A DNA stretch of 58,085 nt from Proteus penneri. GTDB lineage: Bacteria; Pseudomonadota; Gammaproteobacteria; Enterobacterales; Enterobacteriaceae. Location: contig NZ_PHFJ01000016.1 of the NCBI RefSeq assembly GCF_003144535.1, positions 1 through 58,085 on the forward strand. Direction: 5' to 3'. Both the position numbers and the translations under genes were made by a program. Positions 47,497 through 56,525 of the stretch are shown here, one piece after another. The notes beneath the pieces were generated by a model that did not search any database, had not been told where the DNA came from, and saw only the letters and a program-made list of their open reading frames with translations. The stretch's first letter is position 1. The number at the start of each line of letters is the position of its first letter.

Positions 47497-48686
47497 GTTT
47501 ACATGATAACAGCTTTGAAGCGTGCATTAAGTGTACTGTTTGTACGACTTATTGCCCAGTTGCAAAAGTAAATCCACTTTATCCTGGCCCTAAACAAGCC
47601 GGCCCTGATGGTGAGCGTTTACGCCTGAAAGATCCAATGCTTTATGATGAAGCATTGAAATATTGCACTAACTGTAAGCGTTGTGAAGTTGCTTGTCCGT
47701 CAGATGTGAAGATTGGTGACATCATTTCACGTGCGAAATTGAACTACAATACAAAAACGCCAAAACTTCGTGATGCTATTTTAAGTCATACGGATTTAAT
47801 GGGAACACTATCAACGCCAATGGCGCCGATAGTCAATACGATCACAGGGCTAAAACCTGTACGTAAGATCTTAGATAAAGCACTTAAAATTGACCATCGT
47901 CGCGAATTACCAAAATACTCTTTTGGTACATTTAGAACATGGATGAAAAAACAGGTTGAAGAGCAGGCGCGTTTTAAAGATCAAGTTGCTTTCTTCCATG
48001 GTTGTTACGCTAACTATAACCACCCCCAATTAGGGAAAGATTTAGTTAAGGTATTCAACAAAATGGAGATTGGTGTTCAGTTATTAAAACGCGAAAAATG
48101 CTGTGGTGTTGCATTAATTGCGAATGGTTTTGTTAAACAAGCTAAAAAACAAGCTGCTGTAAACCTTGAATCGCTAACAGAAAAAATTGTTGAAAACAAT
48201 ATTCCTGTTGTTGCAACATCATCAACCTGTACCTTCACTATTCGTGATGAGTATGAACATATCCTTGATATTGATACCTCAAAAGTACGTGAAAATATCG
48301 AATTAGCGACACGTTATATTTATCGTTTATTAGAAGAGGGGCGTGAATTACCACTGAAACACACTCCACTAAAAGTGGTGTATCACACACCTTGTCATAT
48401 GGAAAAAATGGGATGGACAGCATATTCCATTGATTTAATTAAACGTATCCCTGGTGTTGAGGTTATTGTTTTAGATTCTCAATGCTGTGGTATTGCTGGA
48501 ACTTACGGTTTTAAATCTGAAAACTACGATGTTGCTCAAGGCATTGGTGCGGGCTTATTCCGCCAAATTGAAGAGAGTGGCTGTGATTTAGTGATCACGG
48601 ATTGCGAAACCTGTAAATGGCAAATTGAGATGTCAACAACGAAAAAATGTGAACACCCCATTAGTTTATTGGCAAGAGCATTATAA
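47493..48686 (+). CDS. glpC: anaerobic glycerol-3-phosphate dehydrogenase subunit C GlpC
   Basis: The protein has 397 residues. Two ferredoxin-type clusters, CIKCTVCTTYCPV and CTNCKRCEVACPSD, are followed by two CCG-type domains (EKCCGVALIANG, HTPCHMEKMG and DSQCCGIAGTYG). It anchors GlpAB to the membrane and passes electrons to menaquinone for fumarate or nitrate respiration, systems encoded elsewhere in this window. A strong terminator follows. Confidence 0.97.
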   Translation: MSLHDNSFEACIKCTVCTTYCPVAKVNPLYPGPKQAGPDGERLRLKDPMLYDEALKYCTNCKRCEVACPSDVKIGDIISRAKLNYNTKTPKLRDAILSHTDLMGTLSTPMAPIVNTITGLKPVRKILDKALKIDHRRELPKYSFGTFRTWMKKQVEEQARFKDQVAFFHGCYANYNHPQLGKDLVKVFNKMEIGVQLLKREKCCGVALIANGFVKQAKKQAAVNLESLTEKIVENNIPVVATSSTCTFTIRDEYEHILDIDTSKVRENIELATRYIYRLLEEGRELPLKHTPLKVVYHTPCHMEKMGWTAYSIDLIKRIPGVEVIVLDSQCCGIAGTYGFKSENYDVAQGIGAGLFRQIEESGCDLVITDCETCKWQIEMSTTKKCEHPISLLARAL

Positions 48687-48740
48687 GTATTGCCTATTAG
48701 ATAATAAAAAAGTAATTGATTACTAAGATAACAAGCAGCT

Positions 48741-48776
48741 AGGGAGTAAAAGAGGATCTTTTATTCCCTTTTTTTA
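48741..48776 (+). terminator. glpABC terminator
   Basis: A 13-bp stem (AGGGAGTAAAAGA / TCTTTTATTCCCT) with a 3-nt loop is followed by TTTTTT. Confidence 0.92.
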
Positions 48777-48814
48777 TTCTTAAAAAAACACGTAACTATA
48801 AGAAAATAAAAAAA

Positions 48815-48850
48815 TTAAATAACCTGATATTGAGGGGGCAGGTTATTTAA
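48815..48850 (-). terminator. terminator of the gldA-DhaM-like operon
   Basis: A perfect 12-bp stem (TTAAATAACCTG / CAGGTTATTTAA) with a 12-nt loop is followed on the minus strand by TTTTTTTATTTT. Confidence 0.88.
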
Positions 48851-48862
48851 ATACTTTCATTT

Positions 48863-50005
48863 TTAATGAGAAATATAGGTGTTTTGATAAAGCCAAATAT
48901 TTTGGACTTTTTTAAGTGTGATATTTTGCCCATTAGTCAGCGATAATGCCTGTTTTCCTGCCTCATTAATAATGGGGATGTCTAATGCATTCGCTAATAC
49001 AGTTGTGTTAGATAGTGGATTTCCATGACTTAATAAAATCCCTTTAATTTTATAAGGATCAAGTGTAATTAATGTTGATGGATGAAGTCGTTTTGTCACT
49101 AGAATAGCATTTGGATAAGGAGGTGGCGGTATTGGTGGTGCTGACGTCAAATAGCGTAGTAATCGAGATAAAATATCATCTAAATCACTTTCACCAGCAC
49201 GCATATTATCATCATCCATTTGTGCGTAAGTATCTATTAAATCAATGAATGTTTGCTGTAAGGCAAATTCAGCATTACAGTGATATTTGTTTATCATACT
49301 GCATACAGTCAGTTGTAATTCGGTATTTTCTAATAAGAAGTGGTGACTAGAAAAAATATGGGCATATTGTTCACCAATTTTGTTATGCGTTTCTTCAGTT
49401 AACCAGTCTATATCTTTTTTGGAGCGCTCAATTGCTTTCACGAGACGTTTTTGCTCTTCAAGTAATAAATTGGAGGATATTTTTTTACGGGGGATCACGA
49501 AACGATGATAAGGGTATAACCAAACAGGTGCGGTGATCGTTTTGACGGGTTCGTAATTTGTGTTTTTAGGGAGAATATTAAAATTAAGGAGATTTTCGCC
49601 TAATTGCAGTTTTTTAATTGTAATGGTTTTATGCGCTGCTTTTTCTGCCTCTTCAAGTGAATCTCCTCGCGCAATACTATTGGCGGCAGCCAAGGTGCCT
49701 TCAACAATCGGCGCCGAACTTAATATGACGTTAGTGGCAATGCTATGCTCAAGATCAGCGATGGCGAGAGCGGCATTTTGTGCTGAATGATAAGTATCAA
49801 GCAAAACCAGTACACCTTGTTTGCTATAACACTTTTCAATTGTGGAAAGTATAGTTTCTGGTGACACTTCATTAGCAAGATCAGAAGGTGTTTGATAGTT
49901 GCTCGCAATGGCAATTTTTACTTGGTGATTTACAGTCTGATTAACGAGCTCTTTAATACCATTGGCGAGTGTAAGGCTCTTTGAAACTAATACGATACTG
50001 ACCAT
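48863..50005 (-). CDS. DhaM-like protein lacking the HPr domain and catalytic histidines
   Basis: The protein has 380 residues, against 472 in E. coli DhaM. An EIIA-Man-type domain (about 1-130, with SSAPIVEGTLAAANSIARG) passes directly, without an HPr domain, to an enzyme-I N-terminal-like region (about 165-375, with AHIFSSHHFLLENTEL, CNAEFALQQTF and PSTLITLDPYKIKGILLSHG). DhaM passes phosphate to DhaL through three histidines. All are missing here: the EIIA His9 is Lys9 (VLVSKS), HPr is deleted, and the enzyme-I VSHSAL has become LSNTTV. The fold seems kept and the frame is open, so it may be a regulatory or binding protein rather than a phosphotransferase. No dhaK or dhaL is nearby; it follows gldA. 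The start is ATG 50005, with AGAGGG upstream. Confidence 0.8.
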   Translation of the reverse strand: MVSIVLVSKSLTLANGIKELVNQTVNHQVKIAIASNYQTPSDLANEVSPETILSTIEKCYSKQGVLVLLDTYHSAQNAALAIADLEHSIATNVILSSAPIVEGTLAAANSIARGDSLEEAEKAAHKTITIKKLQLGENLLNFNILPKNTNYEPVKTITAPVWLYPYHRFVIPRKKISSNLLLEEQKRLVKAIERSKKDIDWLTEETHNKIGEQYAHIFSSHHFLLENTELQLTVCSMINKYHCNAEFALQQTFIDLIDTYAQMDDDNMRAGESDLDDILSRLLRYLTSAPPIPPPPYPNAILVTKRLHPSTLITLDPYKIKGILLSHGNPLSNTTVLANALDIPIINEAGKQALSLTNGQNITLKKVQNIWLYQNTYISH

Positions 50006-50028
50006 AAAGCCCTCTTTTTTTGTAAATA

Positions 50029-50057
50029 TAAACAGGGAGATAAACACTCCCTGTTTA
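50029..50057 (-). other. intercistronic hairpin between gldA and the DhaM-like gene
   Basis: A perfect 11-bp stem (TAAACAGGGAG / CTCCCTGTTTA) with a 7-nt loop lies between the two genes. No T-run follows on the minus strand. It is probably an RNA stability or partial attenuation structure. Confidence 0.6.
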
Positions 50058-50065
50058 CTCAGGCT

Positions 50066-51169
50066 TTAATAAAGCCATTCTCGTCCTAATTGGTCGGCAG
50101 TTAAAATTGCGGCATAAACTTTATCGGAATCGATATCAAATGGCATGTTGTAAATTGTCTCACCTTCAGCACAGCTTAATTCAGCAACTGCCATGATTTT
50201 TTCATTTAATTCATCACCTGTTGCATTGATACCCAGTTCTTCTAAAGTGACAGGTAATCCGACTAAAATACAGAAATCAAGGAACTCCTCTAATTCTTCT
50301 AATGGACTGTTTTCTAAAACTAATTGAACTAATGTACCAAAGGCAACTTTTTCACCATGATACATGTTGTGACACTCTTCTAATGCTGTAAATCCATTAT
50401 GAATGGCATGGGCTGCCGCAAGACCCGCACTTTCAAAACCGATACCACTTAAGAAGGTATTAGCTTCAATAATATTTTCTACTGCAGCGGTACAAACACC
50501 ACGGCTTACGGCGAGTTTTGCTTTATAACCATCTTCTAAAAGGGTGTTATAGCAAAGTTCAGCCAAAGCAAGCGCTGCTAGTGTTGATTTACCCCCTGCC
50601 ATAGTCTGTTTTTGAGCCTGACTACAGGCTCTTGCTTCGAAGTAGGTTGCTAAAGCATCTCCCATTCCAGCCACTAATAAACGCGCTGGCGCAGAAGCGA
50701 TGATATTTGTGTCCATCACGACCACGTCAGGATTTGTTGGATAGAAAAGGTAACTATCAAATGCCCCTAATTCCGTATAAATCACAGAAAGTGCGCTTGT
50801 AGGGGCATCAGTAGAAGCAATGGTTGGGGAAATAACGACAGGAAGCTGGCATTTATAAGCAACCGCTTTGGCAGTATCTAATGTTTTCCCACCACCAACG
50901 CCAACGATCACAAGAGAGGCTTGTTCTTTTACAAGTTCAGATAGTCGATTGATTTCGTTATGTGTGCATTCACCATTAAACAGTTCAAAGTGCCCATTCA
51001 CTTCATATTGAGACATACTGTCTTTGACGGTACTTCCGACGAGATCCATAACAAACTTATCAGCAATAATCAGTGCCCTATCGCCAAAAGGTTTTGCGTA
51101 TTTACCAATATGGTATAGCGCATCTGGCCCTTGAATATATTTAGCGGGGGATTGAATAACTTTTAACAT
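50066..51169 (-). CDS. gldA: glycerol dehydrogenase GldA
   Basis: The protein has 367 residues, equal to E. coli GldA. It is an iron-type (zinc-dependent) alcohol dehydrogenase with NAD-binding IVGVGGGKTLDTAKAVA and the metal ligands in AGMGDALATYFEARAC, AAHAIHNGF and CHNMYHGEKVAFG. It interconverts glycerol and dihydroxyacetone with NAD. It is the first gene of a two-gene operon with the DhaM-like protein. Dihydroxyacetone would normally be phosphorylated by DhaKLM, which is not seen here in active form. Confidence 0.95.
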   Translation of the reverse strand: MLKVIQSPAKYIQGPDALYHIGKYAKPFGDRALIIADKFVMDLVGSTVKDSMSQYEVNGHFELFNGECTHNEINRLSELVKEQASLVIVGVGGGKTLDTAKAVAYKCQLPVVISPTIASTDAPTSALSVIYTELGAFDSYLFYPTNPDVVVMDTNIIASAPARLLVAGMGDALATYFEARACSQAQKQTMAGGKSTLAALALAELCYNTLLEDGYKAKLAVSRGVCTAAVENIIEANTFLSGIGFESAGLAAAHAIHNGFTALEECHNMYHGEKVAFGTLVQLVLENSPLEELEEFLDFCILVGLPVTLEELGINATGDELNEKIMAVAELSCAEGETIYNMPFDIDSDKVYAAILTADQLGREWLY

Positions 51170-51532
51170 AATAGACTCCTACTATTCGCAAAAGAGAGTA
51201 AAAAATCCTTATGGTGGGGCTTGTCTTCCCAATTGACATTGAATTTTATGGAGATGAACTTAAACACATTAACAGTCTAATAGATGAATAAAATATTTCA
51301 TTGCAAATAATTAATCATTTTTATATTAGCATGCAAAAAACATCCTAATACTGATATTTAAGTAATATTTTGTGAGTTGTTTAACTAATCATGCTAATTA
51401 ATTACGATACGAAATATTTATGTAAAATAATTAATTTCTCAATCAGAATAAAGCTTCATAAAATTGACTTATGAAGCTTTATTATTTGAATTATGACATT
51501 AATATCATTATTTTTTTGCGAGGTGAGATGGA
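51170..51532. other. gap upstream of gldA, downstream of yhhQ, with a strong hairpin
   Basis: This AT-rich stretch has no supported gene. A perfect 15-bp inverted repeat (51447-51461 / 51469-51483, core AAGCTTCATAA) with a 7-nt loop lies about 50 bases past the yhhQ stop. It lacks a clear T-run in either direction but is probably the yhhQ 3' end. The gldA promoter should lie between 51170 and 51440; I cannot place it. Confidence 0.55.
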
Positions 51533-52207
51533 TTATGAGTGAATTTCAGCATAATCTTGTTTTTTGTTTTCTTGGGTGAAAAAGTAACGCAAAATAAAAT
51601 TCAATAAAACACCATAAGCAGGTAAGAAAAACAGCATACAAATGGTCAATTTAAACACGTAGTCAACTAATGCAATTTCAATCCAATTCTCTGCCATAAA
51701 TGCGTCAGTACTACGATAAAAAGCAATAAAGAAGAAGGCTAGAGTGTCGAGTAAATTACCAAAGAACATTGCTGCACTGGGTGCTACCCACCATTTTTGT
51801 TGTTGTCTTAAACGATTAAAGACAGATACATCCATGATTTGACCTAACACATAAGCCATAAAGCTTGCTGTCGCAATTCTTGCCACCATGATATTAAAAT
51901 CAGCTAATGAGGCAACCCCTTGCCAACTTCCTTGGAAAAAGAGTGTTGAGATCAGGTAAGAAATTGCTAATGCAGGTAGCATAACAGCGGTAATAATGCG
52001 TCTGGCAAGGGGTGCGCCATAAATACGAACCGTTAAATCTGTTGCTAGAAAAATAAACGGAAAAGTAAAGGCACCCCAAGTGGTATGGAAACCAAAAATG
52101 GAGATAGGTAACTGCACAAGATAATTACTAGATGTAATTATTAGAATGTGGAACAAAGAAAGCCATAATAGCGCCACCGCTTTTTGGCGGGGAGTAAACG
52201 TATACAT
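51533..52207 (-). CDS. yhhQ: queuosine precursor transporter YhhQ
   Basis: The protein has 224 residues with about six membrane helices and belongs to the YhhQ/COG1738 family. Landmarks include LFHILIITSSNYLVQLP, GAFTFPFIFLATDLTVRIYG and AAMFFGNLLDTLAFFFIAFY. It takes up queuosine precursors such as preQ0 or preQ1. ATG 52207 is chosen for length (221 in E. coli) and the AAGG upstream. A candidate preQ1 riboswitch covers that ribosome site. It is divergent from tusA. Confidence 0.92.
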   Translation of the reverse strand: MYTFTPRQKAVALLWLSLFHILIITSSNYLVQLPISIFGFHTTWGAFTFPFIFLATDLTVRIYGAPLARRIITAVMLPALAISYLISTLFFQGSWQGVASLADFNIMVARIATASFMAYVLGQIMDVSVFNRLRQQQKWWVAPSAAMFFGNLLDTLAFFFIAFYRSTDAFMAENWIEIALVDYVFKLTICMLFFLPAYGVLLNFILRYFFTQENKKQDYAEIHS

Positions 52208-52211
52208 AAAT

Positions 52212-52248
52212 TGTACCTTTTTAGTGATTGGGGTGAGGGAGCCCAATA
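52212..52248 (-). promoter_or_regulatory. candidate preQ1-I riboswitch upstream of yhhQ
   Basis: The minus-strand leader reads ATTGGG-CTCCCTCAC-CCCAAT, then an A-rich tail CACTAAAA and AAGG, which is the yhhQ ribosome site. Stem one is ATTGGG/CCCAAT. The loop CCU can pair with the AGG of the tail to form the H-type pseudoknot of preQ1-I aptamers. The layout resembles the Thermoanaerobacter tengcongensis aptamer. Ligand binding would hide the ribosome site. It is supported by the downstream transporter, but no covariation test was possible. Confidence 0.65.
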
Positions 52249-52413
52249 AAACAGTGATTTCTCTCTTAAATGAGAGGATGCGCATAATACGCCTGTTGCG
52301 CAACAAAAGCAAAGATTAGGAAGAAATACCGTTGTGCTTAATGTGCCGTGATGTGAACACGAAAGCGCGATATAATGACACAATCTGTCAGTGCAATAAG
52401 AATGGTTAATAGA

Positions 52414-52668
52414 ATGAATGCTCAATTTGATGATGCAACTAAGACATTAGATACGCTAGGACTACGTTGCCCTGAGCCTGTGATGTTAGTACGTAAAACG
52501 ATAAGAAATATGGCATTGGGTGAGACATTATTAGTGATAGCTGATGATCCTGCTACAGTGCGTGATATTCCTGGCTTTTGCCGTTTTATGGAACATGATT
52601 TATTAAATCAAGAGACGCAATCTGCACCTTATCGTTATCTTATTCGTAAAAAAGAGAGCAATTTGTAA
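52414..52668 (+). CDS. tusA: sulfur carrier protein TusA
   Basis: The protein has 84 residues and a single TusA domain with the catalytic Cys in [19 protein letters not shown] and the conserved [16 protein letters not shown]. It relays sulfur from IscS for 2-thiouridine in tRNA and to the molybdenum cofactor, which several enzymes in this window need. The start is uncertain: ATG 52414 gives the family length, and ATG 52402 is also possible; neither has a strong ribosome site. Confidence 0.94.
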   Translation: MNAQFDDATKTLDTLGLRCPEPVMLVRKTIRNMALGETLLVIADDPATVRDIPGFCRFMEHDLLNQETQSAPYRYLIRKKESNL

Positions 52669-52702
52669 TTTATGCTGTAAATATTGCTCATCTTCGCGCT
52701 AA

Positions 52703-52738
52703 AAAACCCAAACTCCAGATTAACTGAGGTTTGGGTTT
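52703..52738. terminator. bidirectional terminator between tusA and zntA
   Basis: The stem AAACCCAAAC...GTTTGGGTTT has additional inner pairs and lies between convergent genes. Confidence 0.9.
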
Positions 52739-52754
52739 CGTTATTTTAACGTGC

Positions 52755-55106
52755 TTACTCTTTATTTGAGGCGTTAATTTTTACTCTTAACAGCCTTACC
52801 GCATTGGCAGTAACCAGTGCTGTTGCGCCGGAATCAGCAAGAACCGCAACCCAAAGCCCAGTGATACCTAATAAGCTTGTTACTAAGAATATTGCTTTTA
52901 AGCCCAATGCTATCGTAATGTTTTCACGGATAATTTTACGTGTCGCACGAGATAATTTAATAATTTCAGGTAAGCCGGTTAAACGGTTATGTGTTAACGC
53001 CGCATCAGCTGTTTCAAGTGCAACGTCAGTACCGCTTCCCATCGCGACACCAATGGTGGCAGCCTTCATTGCTGGCGCATCATTGATACCATCGCCTACC
53101 ATCATTGTGTTATGCGTTTTGCTGATTTCCATTACTGAAGTCACTTTATCTTCAGGCAGTAATCCTGCTCGGAAATCCATACCTAGTTTTTTCGCAATAG
53201 CCGCAGCTGCTCTTGGATTATCACCCGTTAGCATAACGGCATTGATGTTCATCTCTTTCAATAACTTCATTGATTCAACAGCATCACCGCGTAAGGTATC
53301 TTGCATAGCAATAACACCAATAAGCTGGCTCTCTTTTAATACGACAACCACGGTTTTACCTTCATCTTCAAGGCGTGCAACTTCTTGTTGCCAATGAGAA
53401 GAGAGCGATGTGGCTTCTGATAATTGAGAAGGTGCACTGACTAGAATATGTTGGCTATTTAAATAACCTTCAATGCCTTTACCCGCTAGCGCTTTACGAT
53501 CTTCCGCTTCAACAACAAGCACGCCTTCATCTTGTGCTTTATTGATAATGGCTTTTGCTAATGGGTGATGAGAGCCAATTTCTACGGATGAGGCAAAAGT
53601 CAGTACTTCTTTTTCATTAAATCCGCTTTCAGCCACGACATCAGTAACTTGAGGTTTTCCTTCAGTTAATGTACCCGTTTTATCTAATGCGATAGTATTA
53701 ACAGTGCCTAATTGCTCTAATGCCGCTCCGCCTTTGATCAGCGCTCCACGTTTAGTGGCTGCTGCTAATGCTGAAGTGATTGCCGCGGGTGTTGAGATCA
53801 CCAAAGCACAAGGACAACCAATTAGTAATAGGGTTAAACCGCGATAAATCCATGTTTCCCACGGCTGTGAAAACAACAGGGGTGGAACAATGATAACTAG
53901 CGCAGAGAACAGCATAATTGCAGGTGTATAGTAACGGCTAAAGCGGTCAATAAAGCGCTCAATAGGGGCTCTACGCTCTTCAGCTTCTTCAATCAATTGC
54001 AAAATACGGTCGATAGCATTTTGCCCTTGTTCAGAGACGACTTTCATTTGCACAGATCTATCTACAGATAAACAACCTGCTGCTACTTTTTCGCCTTGTA
54101 GACGCTCTACAGGCACGGATTCACCCGTTAATGCACTTTCATCAAAGCTTGCAAATGCACTAACTAATTCCGCATCTGTTGGCAAACGTGAACCTGGGGC
54201 AATTTCAATAATGTCGCCTGGACGTAATTGTGCAACAGGGACGGTTTGTTTTTTGCCGTCTTTGATTAATGTTGCTTCTTCTGGCACTAGTGCCATTAAT
54301 GCACTTACACCACGACGAGCACGACCTGCGGCGTAAGACTCCAGCATTTCGCCAATCATAAACAGCAAAATAACCATTGCTGCTTCTTCGGTAGCATTAA
54401 TAAATAGTGCACCAATTGCGGCAACACTCATCAATGTTTCTATGGCGAAAGGGGTACCACTACGAATAAGTTGTAAGGACTTTTTCGCAATGGGGAATAA
54501 ACCAATCAACGTTGTTGCAATAAAGGCAGTACGGCCTGCTTGAGGATCAATAAACTCTACGCCCCAGCTAATCGCCATTAAAAGTGCCAAGACAATAACA
54601 AATGAGCTCTCTTTTAAAAGACTCTGCTTTGTGACTTTTTTAGATTGAGGTGATGAGAGATCAAACAGTTCAAAACCAGCACTGTTAATTGCCGCAATCA
54701 CATCAGCGCGTAGATCACTATCAGCATCAACGACCAATTTTTCGGTGGCAAAAAGCACTTTTGCTTGTTTTACGCCTGTGACTTTGAGTGCTGCGGTTTC
54801 GATCTTTTGAGCACAACTCGGGCAATCCATTCCTTGCACTTTCCAACTAAAGCGTTGCTGTGCTACTTTTTCTGGCTCAACGTTAGAAACAGCAGCGTTG
54901 ATATCACAGCTTTCATGAGCATGTTCGTGGGAGTGTCCGTGGTGATGCTCATCCTCGCATTCAGGATCACTTTTATCTATTTTGGTGTGGGAATGTCCGC
55001 TTTTAGTATGTGAGTGCGTACTATTCTCTGTATGACCTGAACAACATTGAGAGCTTGAGCAGCAAGCATCGGTATGTTTATTGTGTTGATGAGCATGTTT
55101 AGTCAT
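52755..55106 (-). CDS. zntA: zinc/cadmium/lead-exporting P-type ATPase ZntA
   Basis: The protein has 783 residues. A His/Cys-rich N-terminus (about 1-70, with HHHGHSHEHAHE and CCSSSQCC) precedes a heavy-metal-associated domain (GMDCPSCAQK). P1B-ATPase motifs follow: the CPC transport site in GCPCALVIST, DKTGTLTEGKP, the SHHPLA histidine, TGDNPRAAAAIA and MVGDGINDAPAM. A C-terminal Asp in VLADSGATALV is the ZntA-type metal ligand. It exports Zn(II), Cd(II) and Pb(II). GGAGAG lies before the ATG, and a ZntR-type promoter lies 54 bp upstream. Confidence 0.96.
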   Translation of the reverse strand: MTKHAHQHNKHTDACCSSSQCCSGHTENSTHSHTKSGHSHTKIDKSDPECEDEHHHGHSHEHAHESCDINAAVSNVEPEKVAQQRFSWKVQGMDCPSCAQKIETAALKVTGVKQAKVLFATEKLVVDADSDLRADVIAAINSAGFELFDLSSPQSKKVTKQSLLKESSFVIVLALLMAISWGVEFIDPQAGRTAFIATTLIGLFPIAKKSLQLIRSGTPFAIETLMSVAAIGALFINATEEAAMVILLFMIGEMLESYAAGRARRGVSALMALVPEEATLIKDGKKQTVPVAQLRPGDIIEIAPGSRLPTDAELVSAFASFDESALTGESVPVERLQGEKVAAGCLSVDRSVQMKVVSEQGQNAIDRILQLIEEAEERRAPIERFIDRFSRYYTPAIMLFSALVIIVPPLLFSQPWETWIYRGLTLLLIGCPCALVISTPAAITSALAAATKRGALIKGGAALEQLGTVNTIALDKTGTLTEGKPQVTDVVAESGFNEKEVLTFASSVEIGSHHPLAKAIINKAQDEGVLVVEAEDRKALAGKGIEGYLNSQHILVSAPSQLSEATSLSSHWQQEVARLEDEGKTVVVVLKESQLIGVIAMQDTLRGDAVESMKLLKEMNINAVMLTGDNPRAAAAIAKKLGMDFRAGLLPEDKVTSVMEISKTHNTMMVGDGINDAPAMKAATIGVAMGSGTDVALETADAALTHNRLTGLPEIIKLSRATRKIIRENITIALGLKAIFLVTSLLGITGLWVAVLADSGATALVTANAVRLLRVKINASNKE

Positions 55107-55160
55107 AACTGGCTCTCCTCGTTTAACAAAGTAAAGTCTAAATTCATTTATCTGATAAGT

Positions 55161-55192
55161 ACTTTACAGCTTGGAGTAGAGTCCAGAGTCAA
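55161..55192 (-). promoter_or_regulatory. ZntR-type (MerR family) promoter of zntA
   Basis: On the minus strand, TTGACT and TAAAGT are separated by 20 bp. This over-long spacer is the hallmark of MerR-family promoters. The spacer includes the imperfect repeat CTGGACTCTACTCCAAG, close to the E. coli zntA operator. Confidence 0.88.
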
Positions 55193-55239
55193 GATACCAA
55201 AGGGACATTCATTGGCAAAAAGTGCGAATTAGGTTAAAA

Positions 55240-55275
55240 AATTAACCCCTTATTCTATTTTGTAAAAACAAGGGG
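55240..55275 (-). terminator. probable yhhN terminator
   Basis: The stem CCCCTT / AAGGGG, with a long loop, is followed on the minus strand by TTAATTTTTT. Confidence 0.5.
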
Positions 55276-55285
55276 CTGATGGATA

Positions 55286-55912
55286 CTAAAGGAATAACGC
55301 TCTAACAATGAAGAAATGCCCAATAAAATAACAGGCACTGACAAGTCCTTTAGAAGCTGAAAATGAGAAGCGGAAGCGGTTGATTAGCCATATTGAGTAA
55401 GCGATTACTAACAATAATGAACCAATCATCACTGATAAGTTGTAATCATTGCTTAAGTAGAAGAATCTTTCGCCCGCAACCCAAAACATAGCAAAGGCGG
55501 CTAATAAAGTTAGAGAGGCAGGGATAGCTAATTTATCAAGCTTAGCCCAAACAATGACTAGAATGATAATGAAAGCAATAATAACGAATCCAAGTAAAGG
55601 AAGATAGAAAGAGAGTTGGAGTGGCAGTAAAAAACTCACCATATAAAGTATGTAGCTTAAGAAAATCAAGGTAATGGATGGTAGTAAATACTTACCATCA
55701 AATATTCTTAAGATATCAGAAAGTAGTGTCGCTAATAATGCACCTACGATAAGGTAGCTATTAATATTGTGTTCGGGAACTTGCCATGCCCAAAGTAATA
55801 AAAGAAGTAGTGTGATAGGACGGAATAACCATCGTTGCCAATTAGGGCCTCGATATGCGGCATCGATATAAAGCCATCCGGAGAATAATACGGCGAGAAA
55901 CGGCCAACTCAT
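55286..55912 (-). CDS. yhhN: YhhN family membrane protein (lysoplasmalogenase-like)
   Basis: The protein has 208 residues with about eight membrane helices. It fits the YhhN/TMEM86 family: RPITLLLLLLWAWQ near the start, a conserved acidic LLATLLSDILRIF in the middle and a late NRFRFSFSASKGLVSACYFI. The animal member TMEM86B hydrolyses lysoplasmalogen; the bacterial substrate is not established. Position between zntA and yhhM matches E. coli. Confidence 0.9.
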   Translation of the reverse strand: MSWPFLAVLFSGWLYIDAAYRGPNWQRWLFRPITLLLLLLWAWQVPEHNINSYLIVGALLATLLSDILRIFDGKYLLPSITLIFLSYILYMVSFLLPLQLSFYLPLLGFVIIAFIIILVIVWAKLDKLAIPASLTLLAAFAMFWVAGERFFYLSNDYNLSVMIGSLLLVIAYSIWLINRFRFSFSASKGLVSACYFIGHFFIVRALFL

Positions 55913-56057
55913 AATATCTTCCTTATATTCAGAACTGTTTTATTATTGATAGCAGAAAGTTTAATTTAAGAATAGCGGTTAATGACGAAACTGACGTACT
56001 TATTAAAATAATATCAGCACACAGTGTTGGGTCCATGTAACGATAGGAATTAGTGTA

Positions 56058-56444
56058 ATGAATAAAGCGGCTATTTTAGGAATTGCAGTACTGATCATTA
56101 TTATCGCATCAGCGACTTATCGTTTTTTTGAACAACGCAAACAGCGAATAAGTGATGATAATGCACCTGTAAAACTTTATATGGTTGAAGTGATTGATAA
56201 AAAAGAAATAGCGGCGAATGAACGACGTTCAAGAGAAAATGATGTCACTGGCCCAGAAATAACACATTATTATCAAGTTACCTTTCGTTTAACCACTGAT
56301 GATCGTAAAGATTTGGTTTTGAATATTGATAAATCATCTTATCAAAATATCGAACCTGAAATGAAAGGGCGTTTATTTATGCAAGGCAGTCGTTTTGTAC
56401 AGTTTGAAACAGATGTGCCAATCGATGAGCAAAATAATAAATAA
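56058..56444 (+). CDS. yhhM: YhhM family protein (DUF2500)
   Basis: The protein has 128 residues. One N-terminal membrane helix (about 5-22) is followed by a small soluble domain with VKLYMVEVIDKKEIA and THYYQVTFRLTTDDRKDLVL. It fits DUF2500 (YhhM) and sits in the E. coli gene order next to yhhN and yhhL. The function is unknown. Confidence 0.88.
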   Translation: MNKAAILGIAVLIIIIASATYRFFEQRKQRISDDNAPVKLYMVEVIDKKEIAANERRSRENDVTGPEITHYYQVTFRLTTDDRKDLVLNIDKSSYQNIEPEMKGRLFMQGSRFVQFETDVPIDEQNNK

Positions 56445-56465
56445 GCGAAAGCGGTTAATAAGATT

Positions 56466-56504
56466 GGCAACCTCTGGGGTAGGTGGGTAACCCCAGATAA
56501 TTGC
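56466..56504. terminator. hairpin between yhhM and yhhL
   Basis: The strong stem TCTGGGGT / ACCCCAGA, with outer GGCAA/TTGC pairs, lies between convergent genes. No clear T-run is present, so it is a possible shared 3' end. Confidence 0.5.
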
Positions 56505-56525
56505 GAAGATATATGAAGATTACAG

